Under the pieces are notes generated by a model. That model saw nothing but the letters and a program-made list of their open reading frames with translations, did not search any database and was not told the origin of the DNA. This document shows positions 38,613 to 46,494 of a stretch of 64,000 nt of DNA, piece by piece. The first letter of the stretch is position 1. Each line of letters begins with the position of its first letter. Both the position numbers and the translations under genes were made by a program. This DNA comes from Microbulbifer halophilus (GTDB lineage: Bacteria; Pseudomonadota; Gammaproteobacteria; Pseudomonadales; Cellvibrionaceae): contig NZ_JAPIVK010000027.1 in NCBI RefSeq assembly GCF_026183675.1, positions 1 through 64,000 of the forward strand, given 5' to 3'.

Positions 38613-40805
38613 ATGTTGAAATGGAATTATATAAGTACAGTTTTTCTTACTTTGTTTTTTCATTGTAATTCCCAAGCAATTGAAAGAACCGACCTTGACG
38701 GCCATTTTTCTACCCCTTCTACATATATTGCTGAGGGTGGCGCTAACGGAATAACGTGGCGGTATACTGAAAATCAGCCTAACTCCGACTGGGTCAACCC
38801 TTCCTTCGATGACTCCGGATGGCAAATCGGCCACGGTGGATTTTATGATAACAGTAGCAACTCCATCGATGACAACACAACTCCGTTTGATGATACGGTT
38901 TGGCTAAGAACAGAGGTGGAACTGACGCACATAGAAATCGAGTCTGCCATGTTCTGGGGTCGCTGGGACGATAATATTGAAATATACATCAACGGCATAG
39001 AGGCCGTTGTTAAAAATGGCTGGGTTTCAACATATCGATATCTCGGAATGTCGGACTCTGCTCGCAATGCTCTGCATACGGGCACAAACACAATAGCAGT
39101 TAAGGTTAACAGCCCCGGCGACCCAGGATTCTTTGATGTATCTGTAGTTTCCACGCCAGCAATAGCTGATCTGCCCGTTTCCGGCTACTCAAAAAACCCT
39201 CAGCTCAACTGGATTTCCAATTATGCGGCAGCAGCCCTCTCTGAAAATGGCATACCTGCGGCTTCTCTCGCTATCACGAGGCGGCGGGTTCAGGATGGCG
39301 ATACGCAGGTGATGTATGCAGCTGGATTCGGCTACATGGAAAAGGAATTCGATACTCCCGTAAGGCACGATAGCATTTTCCGATTGGCGAGCGTAGACAA
39401 ACCTGTATCATTCGCTGCCCTGAAGCGGATGCTAACAGGGCGAATGGTGAAACATCTAGATGAAAACGGCAATCTCGACTATTACTACTGCGATGCTAGC
39501 CTAGATCAGAATAATCCGAATGCTGTTACCAATCCTGTTACCGGCAGCGATTTAACTTGCGCGGATAACGTTCTTGATTTGCTGTCCTATTACGGTGCCG
39601 TAAACGCCAATGAGGTTTCCGATAGTAGGGCCTTTAATATTACGATTACAGATATACTAAATTTCCAGTCGGGATTTACGGCGAGACCAAACCCTCAGAA
39701 TACCACTGAAGTCAATAACTACTACAGCCATCTCGGTATTACCGCTCAGGAATCATCGCCAACACAGTTAATGAAATGGTATTTTTCAAATAATCTTACT
39801 CGCGATCCGGGAACTTCCTCTCAGTATAATAGCGATGGGGCCGCTGTTGTGCGGTTTTTAGTAGGAAAACTGGGCAATGGTCTGGAGAACTACCTGCAAA
39901 ATCAACTTTTATCTGGCTCAAGCCATACAGACTTGCATATCGCGCACGAATATCCCGATGAACGAGTAGTCGATTCATCCGGCAATCTAAGAGAACCCTG
40001 GTATTTAACGCATTCCGCTCCTTTTGATTTCTGGATTGGGCTTGATGATGCCATGGCATTAGCAGCCAGTGCAGAAACCATTGGAGTATTTAAGGGCATA
40101 TACGGCTATGGCAGAAATGATGGCGGAATGCAAGGAACTCAAGCTGTAACTTCGGAATTCGGCAAGGACTACGATAACGATGGCATGGAAGATTATGTCT
40201 TGAACTACACATGGCTAATATCAGGCAGTAACTTTCCATTTGGTCAAGCAGAATCATCCCAGCCGGATACTCAATATATTGATTCAAACCTTCGAATAAA
40301 GCTCCTGGACTTGCCTGTCACCGCCTGGGAACCACAGCAAGCAAGTAGCCCCTGCAGCACTCAATCCGGCAACCTGATAGGTGACTGCACTTTTACAGCC
40401 AATGGCTCGGTATGGAGCGTGGATTCTTACAATGATGGCTCAGGATATGCAAGTTATTCAAACCAAGAGTTGCGTATCAACGTTACGCAGCCAGGGGCAG
40501 AGCATTGGTACGTTCAAGCTGTAACCCCAGTTGCCACGTCTTCCGCCGGGAATTACATTCTCACATTCCAGGCTCGCGCGGAAAATAGCCGTTCAATAGT
40601 CGTCAATGTGGGGCACGATGGTAGTGACGATGGAAACTGGGAAAGTTACTACCAGGAGGAGATTGAAATAACGCAAAGTATGAAATCCTACACACTGTAT
40701 CTTCCTAAGATTCCGACCGATAACAATGCACGTCTAGACTTTAATGTTGGCAATGCCGGTATAAACGATGTATTTATTGATGAAATTTACTTGGGGAAGG
40801 ACTGA
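38613..40805 (+). CDS. secreted chimeric serine hydrolase (beta-lactamase fold) with carbohydrate-binding-like domains
   Basis: A 730-residue exported protein, signal peptide 1-24 (TVFLTLFFHCNSQAIE). Residues about 40-190 form a galactose-binding-like beta domain (WVNPSFDDSGWQIGHGGFYD). About 205-570 resemble class C beta-lactamase/esterase enzymes: nucleophile motif SVDK (Ser260, Lys263) and a Tyr405-Asn-Ser where YSN or YAN is usual, so the order of the last two residues is swapped. The tail (590-730) is a CBM4/9-like jelly roll. The gene is visibly AT-richer than its neighbours, suggesting transfer. Substrate unknown; a polymer-attached ester or amide is plausible. Confidence 0.75.
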   Translation: MLKWNYISTVFLTLFFHCNSQAIERTDLDGHFSTPSTYIAEGGANGITWRYTENQPNSDWVNPSFDDSGWQIGHGGFYDNSSNSIDDNTTPFDDTVWLRTEVELTHIEIESAMFWGRWDDNIEIYINGIEAVVKNGWVSTYRYLGMSDSARNALHTGTNTIAVKVNSPGDPGFFDVSVVSTPAIADLPVSGYSKNPQLNWISNYAAAALSENGIPAASLAITRRRVQDGDTQVMYAAGFGYMEKEFDTPVRHDSIFRLASVDKPVSFAALKRMLTGRMVKHLDENGNLDYYYCDASLDQNNPNAVTNPVTGSDLTCADNVLDLLSYYGAVNANEVSDSRAFNITITDILNFQSGFTARPNPQNTTEVNNYYSHLGITAQESSPTQLMKWYFSNNLTRDPGTSSQYNSDGAAVVRFLVGKLGNGLENYLQNQLLSGSSHTDLHIAHEYPDERVVDSSGNLREPWYLTHSAPFDFWIGLDDAMALAASAETIGVFKGIYGYGRNDGGMQGTQAVTSEFGKDYDNDGMEDYVLNYTWLISGSNFPFGQAESSQPDTQYIDSNLRIKLLDLPVTAWEPQQASSPCSTQSGNLIGDCTFTANGSVWSVDSYNDGSGYASYSNQELRINVTQPGAEHWYVQAVTPVATSSAGNYILTFQARAENSRSIVVNVGHDGSDDGNWESYYQEEIEITQSMKSYTLYLPKIPTDNNARLDFNVGNAGINDVFIDEIYLGKD

Positions 40806-40905
40806 CATAGCATTTCGTTATCAATCTGTCGCGAGAACATTTCTGACAGCCCGTTAACTCAAAAGCGGCGTTTGGAATGGAATCTGTTAATCCAAACCGC
40901 GCAAT

Positions 40906-41037
40906 TTACATAAAGCCCGAACGCTGACGTCCCGGGCTTGGGGCGATCTCTTCCGCCCACAGCCCTTCGTCAGCAAGGCTGCGAACTAGTAGAGCTCGAC
41001 CATTTGGCGGGAGGCGGGCATTCTTATGGATGTTCAA
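40906..41037 (-). pseudogene. relic of an IS481-type transposase N-terminus
   Basis: From a TTG at 41037 the frame reads LNIHKNARLPPNGRALLVRS, matching the start of IS481-family transposases (MNxHKNARLTPxGRExxVRxV). It ends after about 43 codons; no DDE domain or terminal repeat is seen. It is the only recognisable item in the 316-base gap 40806-41121. Confidence 0.6.
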
Positions 41038-41121
41038 CCGGGTCTGCTTGAGGCCGGCCTGGATCGCACCTCGAATTATCTGGGTGGCTGCGGGACACAG
41101 CAATCAACTGAAAAATCATAG

Positions 41122-41886
41122 TTAGCTGGCATCGATATCGACCAAGCTATGCAGTAAATAACCGGTGGCAAAAGCCAGCACCGCCGCGGTGCCACCGAGC
41201 AGCAGTGTCTTGAATCCCGAGCGCAACAGGGGCCGGGCGTAGACCAGGCTTTTCAGCATACCGATCACAAAAAACATCAGCCCCGCCAACAGGGCGCTGG
41301 CGGCAAAGCGGGATGGCATCGACAGGGGTGCAAACAGAAACGGCAGCAGCGGCACTGCACCCACAACGACAAAAGCGGAGAAGGTGGCCAGCGCCGAGGC
41401 CAGCGGCCGATAGCGGGCGCGGCTGAGGCCGTATTCCTCGGTGAGCATCGTCTCTATCCACAGTCTGTGGTTACCGGTGATGGTGGCGACGATCCTCTCC
41501 AGAGTCTCGCCGCGGAATCCCTTGGCGGCAAAAATCTGCCGCACTTCCTCACGCTCGCCCTCGGGCACCAACTTGATATGGCGCTTCTCAGTACGCCGCA
41601 CCGACTCCAGGTGGTCGCGTTCCGCCGCCACCGCCTCGAAATTGCTCACCGCCATGCTGAAGCCGTCCGCCAGCAGGTTGGCGAAGCCCATGACCAGCAC
41701 CACCGCCGCGGAAAATCCGGCGCCGAAGGCACCGGAAACGATGGCAAAAGTGGTGATACAGCCGTCTATACCGCCCAGCACCAGGTCGGAAACCCGCTGC
41801 GATTCGGGCTCCCGCTGCAAGCGCCGGGCGATGTTTTCCGGGCGGTGCTCAACGCGCAGCGCCTCGCGCTCGCTATTCTTCTTCAT
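41122..41886 (-). CDS. VIT1/CCC1 family divalent metal transporter
   Basis: A 254-residue protein. SDLVLGGIDGCITTFAIVSGAFGAG is the VIT1/CCC1 signature, followed by LLADGFSMAVSNFEAVAAERDHL, a charged cytoplasmic metal-binding stretch (about 90-150) and three more helices ending near residue 250. Members move Fe2+ or Mn2+ out of the cytosol. The cytoplasmic stretch is short compared with plant VIT1 but usual for bacteria. Confidence 0.9.
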   Translation of the reverse strand: MKKNSEREALRVEHRPENIARRLQREPESQRVSDLVLGGIDGCITTFAIVSGAFGAGFSAAVVLVMGFANLLADGFSMAVSNFEAVAAERDHLESVRRTEKRHIKLVPEGEREEVRQIFAAKGFRGETLERIVATITGNHRLWIETMLTEEYGLSRARYRPLASALATFSAFVVVGAVPLLPFLFAPLSMPSRFAASALLAGLMFFVIGMLKSLVYARPLLRSGFKTLLLGGTAAVLAFATGYLLHSLVDIDAS

Positions 41887-41991
41887 GGCAGCCGTTTTCC
41901 GCGAAGGATTTATCGCAGTTTAGCCGCAGTATCGTCGAGTCAACGCCTTGTTTTTCGCCTGCGAGCGGGCCCCTGCGATTGGAAACATCTT

Positions 41992-42066
41992 CGTAGGATG
42001 AGCAAAGTGGAGTGTGCCCATCAGGGAGTTGATGGGCACGTCGCTGCGCTCCTTTACCCATCCTAC
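41992..42066. repeat. dispersed intergenic element with GTAGGATG ends
   Basis: Ends GTAGGATG and CATCCTAC are inverted, and GTGCCCATCA/TTGATGGGCAC form an inner palindrome. The right half is nearly identical to 11212-11248. It lies just after the ectD stop. Confidence 0.7.
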
Positions 42067-42069
42067 AGG

Positions 42070-42960
42070 TCAGGCGACAGCGGCAGGCGTGTAGTCGCGG
42101 CTGCTGAGGAATGCCGGGCGCGGTCTGGCGGCGCCGTAGGGCGCGACCGGTTTGTTCTCCACGCTGTTGTAGACGCACATCACCACCTGGCGCGGGTCGC
42201 CGGAGATGTTATCCGGCGAGCCGTGCAACAGGTTGCACTCGTGGATCACCAGGGTGCCCGGTTTGCCGGTAATGGCGTGTATTTCGCGCTCGCGCAGTAT
42301 TTCGCGCATGGTATCGGGTTCCGGCACCCCCAGCGTCTGCTGGCGCAGGGAGGATTTGTAGTTGTCCTCACCGGTCCGGCCGCGACAGGAGACGTAGAGC
42401 TTGTGTGAGCCGGGAATCACGTACAGCGGTCCGTTGTAGTGGCTGTTTTCGTTCAGCATCAGCCAGGCGGTGAGCGCGCGCATGCGCGGCATGCCGTCCT
42501 CCACATGCCAGGTCTCGAAATCCGAGTGCCAGGCGAAGGAGCGGCCGCGGAAGGCGGGTTTGTTGTTGACGCGGGACTGCATCAGGTAGACGTCGGAGCC
42601 CAGCAGTTGGCGCACCATGGGCAATACCTTCGGGTGGCGGAAGAGACCGTCTATCTGTGGGCTGAAGCGGCAGGGATTGAAAATGGTGCGCAGGCCGTCG
42701 CCCTGGGGCTCGCGTACCAGCTCCTCGCGGCCCCGCAGTTCGGTGCGCAACCGCTGTATATCTGCCTGCAACGGCTCCACCAGTTCCGGCAGTAAGTCCG
42801 GGAATACCAGATAGCCGTTTTGTTCGTAGCAGTCGAGCTGGTCCCGATCCAGTGGCGATTCTCCCGACGGCGCAGGGCCGTGAATCACCGGGTCCAGCCT
42901 GGGGATGATTTGTTCCCCACCGCCCACGCGGGAAGGGTACAGATCATCTGTCATAGTCAT
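42070..42960 (-). CDS. ectD: ectoine hydroxylase
   Basis: A 296-residue Fe(II)/2-oxoglutarate dioxygenase. The ATG at 42960 is chosen for its strong AAGGAGG site and family-like start (DDLYPSRVGG). The EctD signature FAWHSDFETWHVEDGMPRMR contains the iron-binding H-x-D; the third His is in LLHGSPDNISGDPR, and QSRVNNKPAFRG binds ectoine. It converts ectoine to 5-hydroxyectoine for osmotic and heat protection. No ectABC is nearby, so ectoine comes from elsewhere in the genome or from uptake. Confidence 0.9.
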   Translation of the reverse strand: MTMTDDLYPSRVGGGEQIIPRLDPVIHGPAPSGESPLDRDQLDCYEQNGYLVFPDLLPELVEPLQADIQRLRTELRGREELVREPQGDGLRTIFNPCRFSPQIDGLFRHPKVLPMVRQLLGSDVYLMQSRVNNKPAFRGRSFAWHSDFETWHVEDGMPRMRALTAWLMLNENSHYNGPLYVIPGSHKLYVSCRGRTGEDNYKSSLRQQTLGVPEPDTMREILREREIHAITGKPGTLVIHECNLLHGSPDNISGDPRQVVMCVYNSVENKPVAPYGAARPRPAFLSSRDYTPAAVA

Positions 42961-43196
42961 TGGTCCTCCTTTGCAGAATCTTTTTTCGGCAGCCGTCAGC
43001 ACTTCGCTGCGCATTGCGCAAAGGCCGGGAATGGAAGTACTTTTTGCTGCGAGATGCGGGCTCGGGAAAATGGAGCCGCAGTATGGGCGGTGACCGGGTC
43101 ACCGGGGACAGGTTGCGCAGGGCAACCGGGATAGACACCGGCCGTAACCGGTGCGCTATTCCACCCTGTTAAGGATTTTTAGTCAAGGGGGGGTCA

Positions 43197-43964
43197 CTAG
43201 CGAACGACAAAGCTGACCCGGTCCACGCCGGTGTTGCCCGTTTTCGGATCGTGGGCGTAGACCAGCAGTTCATAGACGCCGGGGGTTTTCACCGACAGGG
43301 GCGCACTGAAGGTATTGGCCTCGTCCTGCATTTCCAGTGTAACGGTGTCGAAGGTCTCGCCGTCTTTCTGCACCAGCGCCGCCACCTCGATCGCACTGCC
43401 GTCCCAGAGACCGCCGTCGGTCAGCGGACAGCCGCACATCATCACCACGTTGGCGCGGATCTCGAACGGGCTCTCGTCGAGCGTCGCGTAGCGGTGAGTC
43501 TGGGGGCTCAGGACATCCACCACGAAACCGGGAATCTCCAGGATCAGGCCGTCGCCGTCGATGGGTTTGCCCGGCACCAGCCAGGTCTGGGTCTGCGCCA
43601 GCACCCGCGCCTGCTTCTTGATGTAGGGCGCCAGCACCTCCACGGTCAGGAAAACCGGCTCGCTGATATCCAGTGTGGCCGTGTAAGACGCCGCCCCCTC
43701 GGTGATGGAGTCATGACGCCCCTGCGGCTTTTTCATGATCCGTTCGGTATTGCCGGTGCTGCCGCGGGTGGGCCCCTCAGCGAGAATGCGCCCGCTATCC
43801 GCCTCGCGGATGCGTACCAGGGCGCCGCCGATGGAGGTGCCGATAAACTTGGCATCCTTCGCCTTGGCCCGCACAACGATATCCGTGGGCACCGCCTCGG
43901 CCAGCGCTGCGCCGGTACACAGCATCAATGCGCACAGCCAGCCAAACAGTTTCAGTTTACGCAT
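43197..43964 (-). CDS. exported hypothetical protein
   Basis: A 255-residue protein with a signal peptide (LFGWLCALMLCTGAALA). The mature part reads as two beta-sandwich-like halves; residues about 178-200 contain VVMMCGCPLTDGGLWDG, a CxC that could bind metal. GGAG lies eight bases before the ATG. It begins 15 bases after the PQQ-dehydrogenase stop on the same strand, so the two are probably co-transcribed. I do not recognise the family. Confidence 0.75.
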   Translation of the reverse strand: MRKLKLFGWLCALMLCTGAALAEAVPTDIVVRAKAKDAKFIGTSIGGALVRIREADSGRILAEGPTRGSTGNTERIMKKPQGRHDSITEGAASYTATLDISEPVFLTVEVLAPYIKKQARVLAQTQTWLVPGKPIDGDGLILEIPGFVVDVLSPQTHRYATLDESPFEIRANVVMMCGCPLTDGGLWDGSAIEVAALVQKDGETFDTVTLEMQDEANTFSAPLSVKTPGVYELLVYAHDPKTGNTGVDRVSFVVR

Positions 43965-43978
43965 GCTTTTTTCTCCGA

Positions 43979-45127
43979 TCAGGGGCTTTCCACCGGTTCC
44001 AGGCGGTAGAGACCCGCGTCGCCGGCGTCATTGAGCAGATAGACATAGCCGTCCGCGGCCTGGTGCACATCGCGGATGCGGCCCAGCTCGCCGTCGAGCA
44101 GTGTCTCGCTGCCGACCACCTCGCCGGCGCGGATGACCAGGCGCAGCAGTTTTTCGCTGAGCAGGCCGCCGGCCAGCAGGTTGCCCTGCCAGGCGGGAAA
44201 CCGTTCGCTGTCCGCCTGCGCCAGGCCCGAGGGCGCGAAGCGGCCCGGGTAGTAGAACACCGCGTCGCGTGTACCGGACCTGGACTCGTCTCCGATCGGG
44301 TCCTCGCTGCTGTATTCCTTGCTGCGGGTGGCCAGCGGCCAGCCGTAGTTCACGCCGGGCCGGATCAGGTTCAGCTCGTCGCCACCGCGCGCGGCGTGTT
44401 CGCTGGCCCAGATGCGGTCGTCGGCATCCACTACCAGGCCCTGGATATTGCGGTTGCCGTAGCTGTAGATCTCGTCGAGGCCCTTCTCGTCGCCGGCAAA
44501 GGGGTTGCCCGGCGCGGCCGCGCCGGTCTCGGTCAGGTGCAGCACGCTGCCGGCGTGATCGCCGGTATCCTGGGCGCGCATGCGCTCCACACCGCGCTCG
44601 CCGACAGTCATCATCAGGCTGCCGTCTTGACGCCAGGCGAGGCGCGATCCGTAGTGGCGGCCGGGCTGGGAGAAGCGGTCCTGCACGAACAGTTCCTCGA
44701 AATCCACCAGCGCATTGCCCTGCAGCTTCGCCCGGCCCATGGCGGTGGCGTCGCCGCCGTCACCGGCCCTGGCGTAGGTCAGGTAGATCCAGTCGTGCTC
44801 GCCGTCGCCGTATTGCGGGTGCAACACCAGGTCCAGCAGGCCGCCCTGACCGACCGCCGAGACTTCCGGCGCGCCGTCCAGGTACTGAACCCGACCGCCA
44901 TCGACCAGTGCGACACGCCCGCGGCGCTCGCTGACCAGAAAGCGCCCGTCCGGCAACTGTGCCACCGCCCAGGGGTGGTGCAGGCCGGAAGCGAGTTTTA
45001 CGATGCGAAAGTCGTGTTCGCGGCTGTCGATGTGCTCTTCCACCACTTCCGAGGCGCCGGCCGAAACAGCGGCGGCGCCGATCAGCAGGGCCGCCAGCCA
45101 GCGGCGACAAGACTGAAATACAGTCAT
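43979..45127 (-). CDS. PQQ-dependent aldose sugar dehydrogenase (YliI/Asd-like)
   Basis: A 382-residue periplasmic enzyme; the ATG at 45127 has GGAGG nine bases upstream and leads straight into a signal peptide (LAALLIGAAAVSAGAS). Six-bladed propeller of the soluble glucose dehydrogenase family: ASGLHHPWAVAQLPDGRFLVSER, GQGGLLDLVLHPQY, YGSRLAWRQDGSLMMTVGER, SYGNRNIQGLV and WASEHAARGGDELNLI, with the catalytic His and PQQ/Ca contacts. Oxidises aldoses using PQQ; no PQQ synthesis genes are in view. Followed by the hypothetical gene at 43197. Confidence 0.92.
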   Translation of the reverse strand: MTVFQSCRRWLAALLIGAAAVSAGASEVVEEHIDSREHDFRIVKLASGLHHPWAVAQLPDGRFLVSERRGRVALVDGGRVQYLDGAPEVSAVGQGGLLDLVLHPQYGDGEHDWIYLTYARAGDGGDATAMGRAKLQGNALVDFEELFVQDRFSQPGRHYGSRLAWRQDGSLMMTVGERGVERMRAQDTGDHAGSVLHLTETGAAAPGNPFAGDEKGLDEIYSYGNRNIQGLVVDADDRIWASEHAARGGDELNLIRPGVNYGWPLATRSKEYSSEDPIGDESRSGTRDAVFYYPGRFAPSGLAQADSERFPAWQGNLLAGGLLSEKLLRLVIRAGEVVGSETLLDGELGRIRDVHQAADGYVYLLNDAGDAGLYRLEPVESP

Positions 45128-45205
45128 GGTTATTTCCTCCAACAGATTGGTATGCGGCCAGTGTAAAGGCGATCGGCGACCAGTTGCCGCTGTCAGATCC
45201 TCGCC

Positions 45206-45227
45206 GGTGCGCGCGGCGCACACTACG
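45206..45227. repeat. single arm of the GGTGCGCG palindromic element
   Basis: GGTGCGCGCGGCGCACACTA nearly equals the right arm at 22566-22586. It overlaps the last codon and stop of the thioesterase gene, so the repeat now supplies the stop signal. Confidence 0.55.
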
Positions 45228-45624
45228 TTTCGTCCTCCAGCAGGTGCCTCTCCAGTTGTTCGCGCACTTCGCGCGGGATCGGCGCCTTGGCCTGGTTTTC
45301 GTAATCGAAGTGCACCATCACGCAGTCGCCACGGGCGACCAGCTCATCTTTCTGCCATACCTCCTGGTGGATGGTCAGCGAGGTGTTGCCGATCGACTTG
45401 ATCGCAGTGCGGATCTCAACTGGCGAAAACAGGAAAATCTGCGCGATGAAATCCACATCCATTTTTTTCAGGATCAGGTTCCATTCCACCAGCGACAGGT
45501 CGGGATTGAAGATATGAAAAATCGGCAGGCGGCCCTGTTCGAACCACTGCGGTATCACGGTGTTGTTGATATGGCCGAGGGCGTCGGTTTCGCTGAAGCG
45601 CGGTTCCACGCTGTAACTGAACAT
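45223..45624 (-). CDS. hotdog-fold acyl-CoA thioesterase (4HBT family)
   Basis: A 133-residue hotdog-fold protein. PRFSETDALGHINNTVIPQWFEQGR has the catalytic Asp and the loop of the YbgC/4-hydroxybenzoyl-CoA thioesterase group, and the strand DVDFIAQIFLFSPVEIRT follows. Hydrolyses an acyl-CoA; the acyl group is unknown. Stands alone. Confidence 0.9.
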   Translation of the reverse strand: MFSYSVEPRFSETDALGHINNTVIPQWFEQGRLPIFHIFNPDLSLVEWNLILKKMDVDFIAQIFLFSPVEIRTAIKSIGNTSLTIHQEVWQKDELVARGDCVMVHFDYENQAKAPIPREVREQLERHLLEDET

Positions 45625-45728
45625 CGATTGTTACTCTCCGTATGAGACAGACTGGATAGGCACGGAGGCTACCGCGCCTCAATGGTTTCCGATTATCAGG
45701 TCTCCCCGCCCGCAAGGGGAAGAGAAAC

Positions 45729-46319
45729 CTATACGGGAAGGCCGACAAAGCCTTCGTAAAAGCCGATCGCTATCAGGCTCCAGAGCAGCAGGCCGATCAC
45801 CAGCCAGAAGCAGTTGGCCGGAGTGATTTGCGCATTGCTTTCGCCGTCCGGGTCCTCACAGACGATATTGATCACACGCTGAGCCCTGTACAGAATCCAC
45901 ACGATGACCGGCAATGTCACGATGCTGACAACATCCAGTACCGTGTATTCGGTCATACTCGTCGAAATGCGATCGGTAATGGAGGCGACTATGGTGAGCG
46001 TCACGTAAATCGTGGCCATCCACCCCGGACTCCAGGTGGACTCCCGGTCCATTTCGGCATTGCTGTCTTCCAGCTTGCGAAACAGTGAATACGCGAAGAA
46101 CACGGAGAAAATAGCGCGCATCACCGGCAACATGCTGACACCGTGGCGCTTCTGGTAGAGTTTCCAGTTTCTGTAGAACCAGTAGATCTCGTAAAAGCCA
46201 AAGGTTCCGACCATCAAAAGCAGGAACTTGTTTTTCGATACGACATAGAATTCGTGGTCGATCTCGGCCCCGCTTTCCTGCAATTCCGCCTCGGGGGCCC
46301 GGTAGATATCGGTCTCCAT
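45729..46319 (-). CDS. hypothetical four-helix membrane protein
   Basis: A 196-residue protein with hydrophilic N-terminus (YRAPEAELQESG, a start often seen in DUF4234/DUF805-like proteins), then helices at about 32-52, 70-82, 98-118, 125-145 and 168-190. FGFYEIYWFYRNWKLYQK resembles DUF4234, but the match is partial. Function unknown. Confidence 0.7.
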   Translation of the reverse strand: METDIYRAPEAELQESGAEIDHEFYVVSKNKFLLLMVGTFGFYEIYWFYRNWKLYQKRHGVSMLPVMRAIFSVFFAYSLFRKLEDSNAEMDRESTWSPGWMATIYVTLTIVASITDRISTSMTEYTVLDVVSIVTLPVIVWILYRAQRVINIVCEDPDGESNAQITPANCFWLVIGLLLWSLIAIGFYEGFVGLPV

Positions 46320-46494
46320 TTATTATTCCTCTTGTTATGCGAGCTTCGGGGGATCGAGGCACCTCGGGAAAACACGGGCGCAACCGGCATGATAACGGTT
46401 TCACCGGGGCGATCCAGTATCGGCGGGTGGAACAGGGATTCGGTGGTGACAGGGAGGGGGAAGCGGCGGCCCCGGGGACCGCCGCGGTGCAACG

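Noticed and set aside
46463-46485. GCGGCGG/CCGCCGC hairpin as terminator of the DUF885 gene
   Set aside because: No T-run follows on the minus strand; could be chance in GC-rich sequence.
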